NCBI GenBank assembly: GCA_046756245.1
Contig: JBHHVZ010000045.1
Span: 1-21,082, forward strand
From: G021776435 sp046756245
GTDB taxonomy: Bacteria > Pseudomonadota > Alphaproteobacteria > Caulobacterales > Parvularculaceae
Reading direction: 5' to 3'
Length of the DNA stretch: 21,082 nucleotides
The translations under genes and the position numbers were made by a program. Below the pieces are notes generated by a model that was not told the DNA's origin, searched no databases, and saw only the letters and a list, made by a program, of their open reading frames with translations. Shown piece after piece: positions 1 to 7,196 of this stretch (within the stretch, counting starts at the first letter, position 1; every line of letters starts with the position of its first letter).

Positions 1-788
1 ACCTTGTTGGCGGGCAGGCGGATCGCATAGAGAATGCCCTCGGCTTCGAGGTATTCGTACAAATCAGGCGAGGCGAACGCCGCGTCGCCACGAAAGTAAA
101 TTCGAACCTGCCGATCCTTGTAGCGTTCGACCACCGGCACCAGGACATCCCGCCAGCCGTCGGCACTGTGGACGTTGCCGGGACGCAGGCGGCACCGCTC
201 CAGGTCGCCCATATGGTTGAACAGGAACAGCGGGTGATAGCAGCTACAACCGAAGTGGCCGTTGTAGGCCGTGCCTTCCTGGTCGCCATGGGTCGGGCTG
301 ACGCTGGAGTCCATGTCGAGGACCACATCCTTCGGCGGTTTGCGGTTGTGAACCCGATCGATCCATTGCCCCGACAGATTGGCAAGGGCCACAATGTTGT
401 CATCGGTCGCCAGGAACTCGGTCTCGAACCGTCCCATCTGGCTGGCCGATGCCGCCTGCCTGGAAACGGCACCCCCGCCGACGATCCACCGCATGGCAGG
501 GTCGTGCCCAAGCCGGTCGGCGTCGTTCACGTCCTCGTAGCCGCCAAGGCGACCGAACGTCGATTGGCGAAACAGCCCGATCATTCCGTGCTGGCCGTTC
601 TTCCCGGTTCGCGGGTCCACCAGATGTTCCCCGGCCAGATCGGTCAATCCCAGGGCGTCGTCGAGTTCGCGGACCGGCAGGAGCCCACCGTCGGAAGTGA
701 TCTTCGAGCCATGGAATTCCAGCTTCAGGCGACGGTCGAAACCGACCCGCAACACCCCGGTTTCGCTTTCACCCATCGGGTGCGCCAT
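1..788 (-). CDS. IS1380-family transposase, C-terminus missing (window edge)
   Basis: The minus strand is open from ATG at 788 to the window edge (262 codons). The start is preceded by a strong AGGAGG-type ribosome binding site a few bases upstream. The protein begins MAHPMGESETGVLRVGF and contains the family's hallmarks: the ITSDGGLLPVRELD N-terminal region, the first catalytic Asp in VLDMDSSVSPTHGDQ, and YFRGDAAFASPDLYEYLE, which carries the region of the second catalytic Asp. The third acidic residue would lie outside the window. It is a DDE enzyme that cuts and pastes its own element. No frameshift or stop is seen, so the element may be intact and mobile. Confidence 0.9.
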   Translation of the reverse strand, partial: MAHPMGESETGVLRVGFDRRLKLEFHGSKITSDGGLLPVRELDDALGLTDLAGEHLVDPRTGKNGQHGMIGLFRQSTFGRLGGYEDVNDADRLGHDPAMRWIVGGGAVSRQAASASQMGRFETEFLATDDNIVALANLSGQWIDRVHNRKPPKDVVLDMDSSVSPTHGDQEGTAYNGHFGCSCYHPLFLFNHMGDLERCRLRPGNVHSADGWRDVLVPVVERYKDRQVRIYFRGDAAFASPDLYEYLEAEGILYAIRLPANK

Positions 789-880
789 TCGACCCCCTCC
801 TGCCCCGCAATAACACCATGATTTTTATAGCAGAATCGCGATTTTGCGTCAGCAAAATGCTGTTTCATATGGGGAATAGG
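1..880 (-). mobile_element. IS1380-family insertion sequence, partial
   Basis: The transposase reads leftward and runs off the window, so only the 5' (transposase-start) part of the element is present. A plausible terminus is position 880: read on the minus strand the sequence begins CCTATTCCCCATATGA. The CCTA start resembles what I recall of IS1380-family ends such as ISEcp1. An internal inverted repeat ATTTTGC/GCAAAAT (841-858) lies just inside it and could be a transposase-binding site. The base run after 880 (GGCT) would be the candidate 4-bp target duplication, but the other end is outside the window, so neither the terminal repeat nor the duplication can be confirmed. Confidence 0.6.
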
Positions 881-1035
881 GGCTAAAAGTCCATTCAACT
901 TCTGAAATTGGGATATCCCGGCTCCAGTGAATTGAGCTTCACGATTAGGCATCGCTGAAAATAAACGAAATTTGCAAAATGCGTCAGTATGTGCTACGTA
1001 ATCCAAATCAGTCCACGAACGTCTTTCGGCATCGA

Positions 1036-1069
1036 ACCGCCGCTGCGAATTGCAGAGGCGGTATTTTTG
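1036..1069 (+). terminator. Intrinsic terminator
   Basis: ACCGCC (1036-1041) pairs with GGCGGT (1057-1062), with an inner CTGC/GCAG stem and a 5-nt loop, followed by ATTTTTG. The shape is that of a rho-independent terminator for rightward transcription. No rightward gene is left upstream of it, so it may have served a gene or RNA now displaced by the IS, or it insulates the next gene from IS read-through. Confidence 0.6.
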
Positions 1070-1104
1070 TGGGTATCTCAGCGAATCGAAAAATTTTTAA
1101 CCCA

Positions 1105-1134
1105 TTGACTTCAAACGCATATTTCATCTATTGG
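1105..1134 (+). promoter_or_regulatory. Possible sigma-70-type promoter for the ELM1-like gene
   Basis: TTGACT at 1105-1110 is followed after 18 nt by TATTGG at 1129-1134. The -35 is good and the -10 weak. It is correctly placed between the terminator at 1036-1069 and the gene at 1271, leaving a leader of about 130 nt. It is supported by pattern only. Confidence 0.3.
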
Positions 1135-1270
1135 ATTCCCTCCTGCGCACCAGCCTTCGCGCTTGTCGAGCCTAGCGAGAGGGCTGTCGCGCCGTTGCTT
1201 CGAAGAAGCGAGGGCGGACTGGCGGTTACTGCGGCTCGGCGAGCCGCGCGGAGAAAACTGAGGCCGTTTC

Positions 1271-2281
1271 ATGACCGACGGGCCGCGCGCTCCGCAGCAA
1301 CGACAGCCCCTTTGCTGGGTCGTCACCGACGGGCGCGCCGGCATGGAAAACCAGGCGCTCGGTCTGGCCGAAGCGGTTGCGCGGCTGACGCCGCTCGACA
1401 TATCCGTCAAGCGCATCAAAATCCGCAAACCGTGGCGCCGGACGCCGCGCCTGTTCTGGCCGGATCCGTTTTCATTGCTGTCGCGCGAGGGACATTTGCT
1501 GCGGCCGCCCTATCCGGATTTGTGGATCGCCTGCGGGCGAGTGACGGTCGCGCTCACCATCGCCGTCAAACGGCGCAATCGCCCGACCTTCACCATTCAG
1601 ACCCAGGACCCGCGCGCGCCGGCGCGCCTGTTCGATCTCGTGGTTCCCCCGGAACATGACCGGCTGAACGGCGAAAACATTTTTCCAATTCTCGGCGCGC
1701 CGGGCCGGGTGACGTCGGAAAAGATCGCCGCCGCCGCCGTCGCGCTGGCGCCGGCGTTTGAAAGCCTTGCGCGCCCCCGCGTCGCCGCGTTGATCGGCGG
1801 ACCGAACAAGACCTACCGCATGGACGACGCGCGTATCGAATGGATCGGCGAAGCGCTCGCCCGCATCGCGGGCGCCGGCGCCGGCGTCATTGTCGCGCCG
1901 TCGCGGCGCACGGGCGCGGCGCGCATTGCGAAACTGAAAGCCGCGCTTTCCGGCGCGCCGGTCTTTTTTGTCGAACCGGGCGCAGAGCCGGGCGGGCGCA
2001 AAGACGCCTATCTCGGCGCGCTCGGCCTCGCCGACCACATTCTGGTCACCGCCGACAGCGTCAATATGGCGTGCGAGGCGGCGGCGACGGGCAAGCCCGT
2101 TCATGTGCTTCCGCTCGACGGACGCGGCGGCAAGTTTGAGCGGTTTCACGCCGCGCTCGAAGCTTGCGGCGCGGCGCGCCCTTATTCCGGCCGGCTTGAA
2201 ACCTGGTCCTATGCGCCGCTTGACGAAACCGCGCGCGCGGCCGGCGAAATCCTGCGCCGGTGGCGGCCGCCCGACGTTTGA
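1271..2281 (+). CDS. ELM1 family protein (DUF1022), GT-B-like fold
   Basis: The 336-aa protein matches the bacterial family related to plant mitochondrial fission factor ELM1 (COG3660/DUF1022). Visible signatures in order are WVVTDGRAGMENQALGLAEA at residues 17-36, TIQTQDPR near 112-119, VVPPEHDRL near 128, ALIGGPNKTYRMDD near 176-189, and VTADSVNMACEAAATGKPV near 260-278. The last resembles the nucleotide-sugar side of GT-B glycosyltransferases. No signal peptide or TM segment is seen. The bacterial function is not established; a glycosyltransferase-like role at the envelope is an inference. The ATG start follows a weak GAGG-like site. There is no obvious operon partner, and the gene is isolated between two intrinsic terminators. 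Confidence 0.85.
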   Translation: MTDGPRAPQQRQPLCWVVTDGRAGMENQALGLAEAVARLTPLDISVKRIKIRKPWRRTPRLFWPDPFSLLSREGHLLRPPYPDLWIACGRVTVALTIAVKRRNRPTFTIQTQDPRAPARLFDLVVPPEHDRLNGENIFPILGAPGRVTSEKIAAAAVALAPAFESLARPRVAALIGGPNKTYRMDDARIEWIGEALARIAGAGAGVIVAPSRRTGAARIAKLKAALSGAPVFFVEPGAEPGGRKDAYLGALGLADHILVTADSVNMACEAAATGKPVHVLPLDGRGGKFERFHAALEACGAARPYSGRLETWSYAPLDETARAAGEILRRWRPPDV

Positions 2282-2333
2282 ACGCGACGCGCCCCGATTA
2301 AAAGCGATGAAATGAATTGATCGCGCGGCGATC

Positions 2334-2525
2334 CGTATTCGGCGGCCGGGAAAGGCGCGTTACCTTTTCAGACGAATACGCGCGGGCGACGCGCCGATTG
2401 AGGGTCCGGCTTTGAACCCGGAACCCTGGTCGGCAGCGCCGCCCGCAGCGAAGCGCTTCGAGCAAAGTGAGCCCTCTGTGTTGCTCGAACAACTGACCGG
2501 GCCGCTCACGCGGTCCGGTCTTTTT
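2334..2525 (+). ncRNA. Candidate structured small RNA ending in a terminator
   Basis: This non-coding stretch is unusually rich in stems. CGTATTCG (2334-2341) pairs with CGAATACG (2373-2380). GGGTCCGG (2402-2409) pairs with CCGGAACCC (with one bulged A). TTCGAGCAA (2457-2465) is a perfect 9-bp match to TTGCTCGAA (2481-2489) around a 15-nt loop. The last stem is the terminator at 2495-2525. No open frame with start and ribosome binding site fits. I do not recognise an Rfam family; it is not SRP RNA, tmRNA or a riboswitch I know. It could instead be a long structured 3' UTR of the ELM1-like gene. Confidence 0.4.
2495..2525 (+). terminator. Strong intrinsic terminator
   Basis: GACCGG-G-CCGC, loop TCAC, then GCGG-T-CCGGTC, directly followed by TTTTT (2521-2525). 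The stem has ten base pairs with one G/T mismatch. It ends rightward transcription (ELM1-like gene or the candidate RNA) just before the convergent dps gene, whose stop codon is at 2541. Confidence 0.8.
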
Positions 2526-2540
2526 GCATGCGCGTCAAAA

Positions 2541-3014
2541 TTATTGCGTCAGGGCGCGCAACATCCAAGCAAATTTTTCGTGGATCTGGATGCGCTGAAC
2601 GAGCAGGTCTTCGCTGGCGGCGTCGCCGGCCTGGCTGACGGCTGCAAGCGCCTCCCGGGCGCGGCGGATGAGCGCTTCATGATCCGCGAGCAGGAATTTG
2701 ACCATCGCTTCGCCGGACGTCTGATCCTCGTCGGCGTCCTCGATCGCTGCGAGCGCGCCGAAGGCTTTGCCGCTGGCCGGCGCGAGGACACCGAGGGCGC
2801 GAATGCGCTCGGCGATGACGTCGAGCGCCGCCCACATGTCCCTGTACTGCTCCTCGAACAGGAGATGGAGCGTGTGAAACTGCGGTCCCGAGACGTTCCA
2901 GTGGAAGGCGTGGGTCTTGAAATAGAGCGCATAGGTGTCGGCGAGGACGCGCTTGAGCGCTTCCGCCGCGCCGGCGCGGGCGTCTGCGTCGAGGCCGGTT
3001 TCGATGGATGTCAC
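2541..3014 (-). CDS. dps: Dps family DNA-binding ferritin-like protein
   Basis: The 157-aa protein forms, in this family, a dodecameric cage that oxidises Fe(II) with peroxide, stores iron and protects DNA. The inter-subunit ferroxidase ligands are all present with exact family spacing: H38 (in FHWNVSGPQF), H50 and E54 on one subunit, D65 and E69 on the partner, matching E. coli H51, H63, D67, D78 and E82. I chose the GTG at 3014 (MTSIETGL) because AAGGGAGA lies 7 nt upstream and it fits relatives. An upstream in-frame ATG at 3053 would add a basic 13-residue tail (MAVRKRNSKGDSR) but has no ribosome binding site and lies almost on the predicted transcription start. If used, that tail could bind DNA. 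It converges on the 2495-2525 terminator. Confidence 0.92.
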   Translation of the reverse strand: MTSIETGLDADARAGAAEALKRVLADTYALYFKTHAFHWNVSGPQFHTLHLLFEEQYRDMWAALDVIAERIRALGVLAPASGKAFGALAAIEDADEDQTSGEAMVKFLLADHEALIRRAREALAAVSQAGDAASEDLLVQRIQIHEKFAWMLRALTQ

Positions 3015-3021
3015 TCGTGAG

Positions 3022-3029
3022 TCTCCCTT
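3022..3029 (-). promoter_or_regulatory. Ribosome binding site that sets the dps start
   Basis: AAGGGAGA on the minus strand sits 7 nt before GTG at 3014. No comparable site precedes the upstream ATG at 3053, so this site supports the shorter product. Confidence 0.6.
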
Positions 3030-3072
3030 GGAATTTCGTTTACGCACAGCCATCAGATGGGCATTTTTGTTT

Positions 3073-3102
3073 ATTATAGAAATAGATAATTGAAATTATC
3101 AA
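3073..3102 (-). promoter_or_regulatory. dps promoter with palindromic operator
   Basis: On the minus strand TTGATA (3097-3102) and TATAAT (3073-3078) are separated by 18 nt, a near-consensus sigma-70 promoter and the best in the window. The spacer and -35 are overlapped by a perfect inverted repeat, GATAATT-GA-AATTATC on the plus strand (3085-3100). Its half-sites resemble the GATAAT hexamers of Fur boxes. A repressor bound here would block RNA polymerase, so iron or metal control of dps is plausible. OxyR or another regulator is an alternative. Confidence 0.6.
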
Positions 3103-3161
3103 AATCGAAAAAATCGATCTTTCGACCGCCGATGTCGCGCCATTGCGGATGCGTCGGTCCG

Positions 3162-4370
3162 TCAGGCGAGAGAGGCGCAGAATCGCTGAATGCGCGCACA
3201 GGCTTCGCGCAGCGTTTCCGTCGAGGTCGCGTAGGAGACGCGGAAAAACGGCGACAGGCCGAAAGCCATGCCGAACACCACGGCGACGGCTTCCTGCGCG
3301 AGCAGTTCGGCGGCGAACGCCTCATCCGAGTCGATAGTCGCGCCGCCCGGCGTTTTCTTGCCGATCGCACCGGCGCAGGACGGATAGACGTAGAATGCGC
3401 CATCCGGCGTCGTGCAGGACAGGCCCTCCGCGTCGTTCAACATGCCGACTACGAGATCGCGCCGCTCCTTGAAGATGCGGTTGCGTTCGGTCAGGAAACC
3501 ATGATCGCCGTTGAGCGCGGCGACGCTCGCCCACTGGCTGATCGAGCAGGGGTTCGAAGTCGACTGCGACATCACCTTGGCCATCGCCGCAATCAGCTTT
3601 TCCGGCCCGCCTGCATAGCCGATCCGCCAACCCGTCATGGCGTAGGCTTTCGAAACGCCGCTCACCGTCAGCACACGGTCGAAAAGCGCCGGTTCGACCG
3701 CCGCCGGCGTAGCGAACTCAAAACCGTCATAGACAATGTGCTCATACAAATCGTCCGCCAGCGCCATCACGCGGGGGTGGCGCAAAAGAACGTCAGTCAG
3801 CGCCTTGACGGCGGCGCGGTCATAGGCCGCGCCGGTCGGGTTCGACGGCGAATTGAAGATTAGCCAGCGGGTGCGCGGCGTTATCGCGCTTTCCAGGTCT
3901 TCCGGCTGCAGGCGGAAACCGTCTTCGGCGCGGGTTTTGAGGATCACCGGCTCGCCGCCGGCGAGAAGCGTCATGGCCGGGTAGGAAACCCAGTACGGCG
4001 CCGGGATGATCACTTCGTCGCCGGGATCGAGCGTGGCGGCGAGCGCGTTGTAAATGACCGCCTTGCCGCCGGGCCCGACATTGATCTGCGAGGGCGCATA
4101 GTCGAGGCCGTTGTCGCGTTTGAACTTGGCGGCGACCGCTTCCTTCAGCTCGGGAATGCCGTCAACGGGCGTATATTTGGTTTCGCCCCGGCGAATGGCG
4201 TCGACGGCGGCTTTCTTGATAGGGTCGGGCGTGTCGAAATCGGGCTCGCCGGCGCCGAGGCCGATGACGTCGACGCCCTCAGCTTTGAGATCGCGCGCCT
4301 TTTGGGTCACGGCCAGGGTCGGCGAGGGACTGACCCGCGCAAGCGATGTCGACTCTTTGAACTCCGTCAT
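3162..4370 (-). CDS. aspC: Aspartate aminotransferase, class I PLP-dependent
   Basis: This 402-aa subgroup Ib aminotransferase is predicted to transfer the amino group between aspartate and 2-oxoglutarate in the cytosol, linking amino-acid metabolism to the TCA cycle. K241 in SGVSKAYAMTGWRIGY is the PLP Schiff-base lysine. NPTG (177-180), D206 and Y209 in LADDLYEH contact the cofactor, and R377 in FFRVSYAT binds the substrate alpha-carboxylate. Length and motif spacing are normal for the family. The ATG at 4370 follows GGAGG with a 9-nt spacing. Some family members also accept prephenate (arogenate synthesis), which could connect it to the aromatic metabolism seen at phhA, but sequence alone does not decide this. 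Confidence 0.92.
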   Translation of the reverse strand: MTEFKESTSLARVSPSPTLAVTQKARDLKAEGVDVIGLGAGEPDFDTPDPIKKAAVDAIRRGETKYTPVDGIPELKEAVAAKFKRDNGLDYAPSQINVGPGGKAVIYNALAATLDPGDEVIIPAPYWVSYPAMTLLAGGEPVILKTRAEDGFRLQPEDLESAITPRTRWLIFNSPSNPTGAAYDRAAVKALTDVLLRHPRVMALADDLYEHIVYDGFEFATPAAVEPALFDRVLTVSGVSKAYAMTGWRIGYAGGPEKLIAAMAKVMSQSTSNPCSISQWASVAALNGDHGFLTERNRIFKERRDLVVGMLNDAEGLSCTTPDGAFYVYPSCAGAIGKKTPGGATIDSDEAFAAELLAQEAVAVVFGMAFGLSPFFRVSYATSTETLREACARIQRFCASLA

Positions 4371-4678
4371 TGAAATGCACCTCCGCCTCGTGGTGTCATA
4401 GCCCTTTGTTGCATTGCAACTAAAGCAGATTCTCCGTTTCGGCGCTGATCAGCGCCTGCGCCGCTTGGTCGGGAACGGCGCAAGCAGGTGTAGCACGCTC
4501 TCAATGCGTTCGAATATTTTTGAGAAATGTCTTATAATACGTTGAACGAAAACCGCTTTTCAACTGTTTGTCAAATTGTGTTGGGGATTAAAATCGTCTG
4601 CGGAAATGCAACTTCCTATTTGCGGCGCGCCGGCCTTATGCTCTCATGGGACGTGCGGGGACGGGCTGAGGAGGGACG
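4371..4678. promoter_or_regulatory. 308-bp divergent control region, aspC / PAS protein
   Basis: No gene is seen here. It carries three exact inverted repeats. GTTGCA-T-TGCAAC (4408-4420) lies about 40 nt upstream of aspC. GGCGCTGATCAGCGCC (4441-4456) is a perfect 16-bp palindrome. TGCGCCG/CGGCGCA (4457-4463 with 4476-4482) follows directly. The first is in operator position for aspC; the other two could be operators or leader hairpins. An AT-rich tract with TATAAT at about 4532-4537 may give the rightward promoter of the PAS gene. Assignments of function are inference. Confidence 0.45.
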
Positions 4679-5755
4679 ATGATCGCCGAATTGCAGGCGG
4701 CAATGTCAAGCGCTCCGAACCGGCGCCGATTCGGCGATGCGCCGACGCCTCGCGAAAAGAAGAAAATCAAGGCGGAGCGGGACGCGCTGCTGTTCCGGGG
4801 CGCGCTGGTCGCGATCGGAATCAGCGCCATCAACGCCGGCATTACGATTGTCGCCGCCTGGTCCGACGTCGACCGGCTGGTGCTTCTGGGCTGGGCCGGC
4901 GCGGTTATGGCGCTGGCGCTGGCGCATCTCATCCTGTGGAACCGGTTCCGCCGCCGCAAGACGGCGCACGGTCTCGGTCAATTCGCCCGGCTGCATGTAG
5001 TCGCGATGGGCTTGAACGGCGCCCTGTGGGGCGCGCTGGCGCCCATTTTCGCCGCACACGGAATGATCGGCCACGCCTTCCTGCCGTTCATCATCGCCGG
5101 CATGACGGCGGCCGCCATCGTTTCCGCCGGTGCGTCATGGCGGGCGGTCATGGCGTTCAACATTCCGGCGTTGATTCCTCTTGCTGCAACCTATGCGCTC
5201 GTTGCCGGACCGGACGGTGCTGCGATTGCGGCGGTGGTGCTGCTTTACGGCGTCGCCGCCGGTTATCTCGGCTGGACGACGAAGCAAACCATCGAACGTT
5301 CAATTTGGCTGCGCTGGCGTAACAATCGATTATATCAGGCATTACAGAAACAGCTCGACGATACGCATGAAGCCGAGCAGCGTTATCGGGCGCTCGTCGA
5401 GTCCTCGCATGATTTGACGATCATCTTTTCGCCTGAAGGCCGCATTACCTATGCAAGCCCCTCGGTCAAAGTCGTGCTGAACGTCGCGCCCGACAAGATC
5501 ATCGGCTTGATGACGAAAGACATACTGCACGAAGACGATCTGCCGCTGTTTCGCGCCGTCGGCGAGAAATCCCTGTCGAGACTCGGCGAAGTCATGCCGC
5601 TCTCTCATGTTTGCATGAAGGGGGCCGACGGGGATTTCGTGGCGTTGGCCGGGCGCTTGACCAATATGCTTTACGTGCCTGGCGTCGAAGGCTTCGTTTT
5701 CAATGGCGGACGGCTTGACCCGCGGGATGCGGCGCGCATTCACGCGGCCGAGTAG
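4679..5755 (+). CDS. Six-TM sensor protein with C-terminal PAS domain, no output domain
   Basis: The 358-aa protein has a basic N-terminus (to about residue 35) and six hydrophobic segments at roughly 38-60, 66-88, 103-124, 129-150, 152-175 and 178-198. A PAS domain (about 238-345) includes YRALVESSHDLTIIFSPEGRITYASPSV. The TM unit, with FIIAGMTAAAIVSAGASW, resembles the MASE-like membrane sensors usually found ahead of GGDEF or EAL domains in alphaproteobacteria. Here the protein stops right after the PAS core and no GGDEF, kinase or EAL sequence follows in any frame. It therefore either signals by protein contact or is a truncated relic. GAGGAGGGA just before the ATG is a strong ribosome binding site. 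Its last 56 bp overlap a minus-strand small ORF. Confidence 0.8.
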   Translation: MIAELQAAMSSAPNRRRFGDAPTPREKKKIKAERDALLFRGALVAIGISAINAGITIVAAWSDVDRLVLLGWAGAVMALALAHLILWNRFRRRKTAHGLGQFARLHVVAMGLNGALWGALAPIFAAHGMIGHAFLPFIIAGMTAAAIVSAGASWRAVMAFNIPALIPLAATYALVAGPDGAAIAAVVLLYGVAAGYLGWTTKQTIERSIWLRWRNNRLYQALQKQLDDTHEAEQRYRALVESSHDLTIIFSPEGRITYASPSVKVVLNVAPDKIIGLMTKDILHEDDLPLFRAVGEKSLSRLGEVMPLSHVCMKGADGDFVALAGRLTNMLYVPGVEGFVFNGGRLDPRDAARIHAAE

Positions 5756-5921
5756 CGTTGTTCCGCTCCGTCCGGTCGAGGTCGGCGAGCAGCAGTTTTT
5801 CGAGTTCGGTCCGGTCTGTCGGCGCGTCGTCCGGCGTCGTCCGGCGCGTCCCTTGCGTTTCGCGGTTGCGCGCGCCGAACATGAATTGATCGAACCGTTC
5901 AATATAATCGAAGATTCTCAC
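5700..5921 (-). CDS. Small hypothetical protein (73 aa)
   Basis: Reading from GTG at 5921 gives MRIFDYIERFDQFMFGARN followed by a charged stretch and an amphipathic LEKLLLADLDRTERNN near the C-terminus. The support is an AAAGGAG ribosome binding site 9 nt upstream and strongly GC-biased third codon positions typical of genes here. I recognise no family. It has no TM segment or signal peptide. It converges with and overlaps the last 56 bp of the PAS protein gene and lies divergent from the racemase gene. It may be a real small gene, but conservation is untested. Confidence 0.5.
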   Translation of the reverse strand: MRIFDYIERFDQFMFGARNRETQGTRRTTPDDAPTDRTELEKLLLADLDRTERNNATRPRECAPHPAGQAVRH

Positions 5922-5944
5922 AACCGGCGTCTCCTTTCGGGAGT

Positions 5945-5980
5945 CCGCGCCGGGCGACGGTCGTTCCCGGCGCGGGTTTT
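5945..5980 (+). terminator. Intrinsic terminator, rightward
   Basis: CCGCGCCGGG (5945-5954) and CCCGGCGCGG (5966-5975) form a perfect 10-bp stem with an 11-nt loop, followed by GTTTT. It would stop rightward transcripts from the PAS gene before the racemase gene. Such transcripts would be antisense to the small ORF at 5700-5921. A second GC-rich palindrome, AGCCCGGCGCCGGGCT (5995-6010), follows directly; it lacks a T tract. Confidence 0.55.
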
Positions 5981-6071
5981 CCCCGATCCCTGCAAGCCCG
6001 GCGCCGGGCTGTAGCCTCGCCGCCCGGATGGGCTTATGACCGGGGGAAGCGAGATCGGGCCGGAGGCGGCG

Positions 6072-7196
6072 GTGAGCGTCCTGTCGAGTATCAAGATCGT
6101 TGAATTCGAAGGGCTTGGGCCGGGGCCGTTCTGCGGCATGCTGCTCGCCGATCTCGGCGCCGACGTCGTCGCAGTCGAACGCCCGGACGGCGCGGATCCG
6201 GGGCGAAGCGCCGTTTACAGGCGCGGCAAACGCTCGATCGCGCTCGATCTGAAGAACCGGCAAGCGCGCGATCTCGCCCTCAAGATCGTCGCCGGCGCCG
6301 ATGCGCTGATCGAGGGCCTGCGCCCCGGCGTCATGGAGCGTCTCGGATTGGGACCGGCCGACTGCATGGCCCGCAATCCAGGGCTGGTTTACGGGCGGCT
6401 CACGGGATGGGGCCAGGACGGGCCGCTTTCGGCGGCGGCCGGCCATGACATCAACTATGTCGCGCTTTCAGGCGCGGCCTGGTATGCGGCGAGCGCCGGC
6501 GATGCGCCGGTTCCGCCGCCCACCCTTGTGGGCGACGTAGGCGGCGGCGCGCTTTATCTGGCGATCGGCTTGCTCGCCGGGGTCATTGAGGCGCGTGAAA
6601 GCGGCCAAGGCCGCGTGGTCGACGCCGCCATCGTCGACGGCTCGGCGCACATGATGAGCCTGCTTTATTCGCTACGCGCGGCCGGCGGCATGCCCGACGA
6701 TCGTGGAGAAAGCATGCTCGACGGCGCGCATTTTTACGATATCTATCGGTGTGCGGACGAAAAATACATCAGCATCGGCGCGCTGGAGTCGAAATTTTAT
6801 GCGGCACTGCTGGAAAAACTCGGACTCGCAAGCGATGCGGCGTTCGCGAACCAGTACGACAGGGACAACTGGCCGCAAATGAAAAAGCGCTTTGCGGAAA
6901 TCTTCGCAATGAAAACCCGTGAGGAATGGCGGGATTTGCTGGAGGGGACCGACGTCTGCTTCGCGCCGGTTCTTTCTCCGTCTGAGGCGGCCGCGCACCC
7001 GCACATGAAGGCGCGTAACACGCTGCGCGATATCGATGGCGTGCTGCAGGCCGCGCCGGCGCCGCGGTTTGGCGGGGGGGCGGCGCCTGATCCGGGGCCC
7101 GTTCCGAACAAAGGCGCCCATGCGGATGAAATTCTGAAAGAAGCGGGCCTTGATGAATCGGAAATAAAGGATTTGCGCATGCGCGGCGTCGTGTAA
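6072..7196 (+). CDS. Alpha-methylacyl-CoA racemase (CaiB/BaiF CoA-transferase family)
   Basis: The enzyme interconverts (2R)- and (2S)-methylacyl-CoA so that branched fatty acids or sterol side chains can enter beta-oxidation. The racemase rather than transferase assignment rests on the catalytic pair: His in AGHDINYVALSG and Asp in LVGDVGGGALYLAIG, 30 residues apart as in mycobacterial MCR (H126/D156). With GTG at 6072 they become H125 and D155, and GGAGG lies 5 nt upstream, so I prefer this start (374 aa) over the in-frame ATG at 6036, which has no ribosome binding site. The N-terminal SIKIVEFEGLGPGPFCGMLLADLGADV and the HFYDIYRCADEKYISIGALE segment are family hallmarks. The gene is transcribed alone; the next gene downstream is a rimK relic. 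Confidence 0.88.
   Translation: MSVLSSIKIVEFEGLGPGPFCGMLLADLGADVVAVERPDGADPGRSAVYRRGKRSIALDLKNRQARDLALKIVAGADALIEGLRPGVMERLGLGPADCMARNPGLVYGRLTGWGQDGPLSAAAGHDINYVALSGAAWYAASAGDAPVPPPTLVGDVGGGALYLAIGLLAGVIEARESGQGRVVDAAIVDGSAHMMSLLYSLRAAGGMPDDRGESMLDGAHFYDIYRCADEKYISIGALESKFYAALLEKLGLASDAAFANQYDRDNWPQMKKRFAEIFAMKTREEWRDLLEGTDVCFAPVLSPSEAAAHPHMKARNTLRDIDGVLQAAPAPRFGGGAAPDPGPVPNKGAHADEILKEAGLDESEIKDLRMRGVV

Larger units (their letters stand above)
881..1270. other. 390-bp gap between the IS and the ELM1-like gene
   Basis: No coding region can be supported: stops are frequent and no frame shows the strong GC3 bias of the neighbouring genes. The left half (881-1000) is AT-richer than the flanks. 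The stretch holds an intrinsic terminator (1036-1069), a possible TTGACT/TATTGG promoter (1105-1134) and two small hairpins near 1197-1250 (GCTTC-GAA-GAAGC and CGGCTC-GGC-GAGCCG) that would lie in the leader of the downstream gene. Confidence 0.5.

Noticed and set aside
168..821. Long plus-strand open frame opposite the transposase
   Set aside because: It is the antisense shadow of the clearly recognisable IS1380 transposase and has no family-like sequence.
5703..6014. Plus-strand 103-codon frame after the PAS gene as a possible missing output domain
   Set aside because: It has no GGDEF, EAL or kinase motifs; it is Arg/Pro-rich and antisense to a better-supported small ORF.
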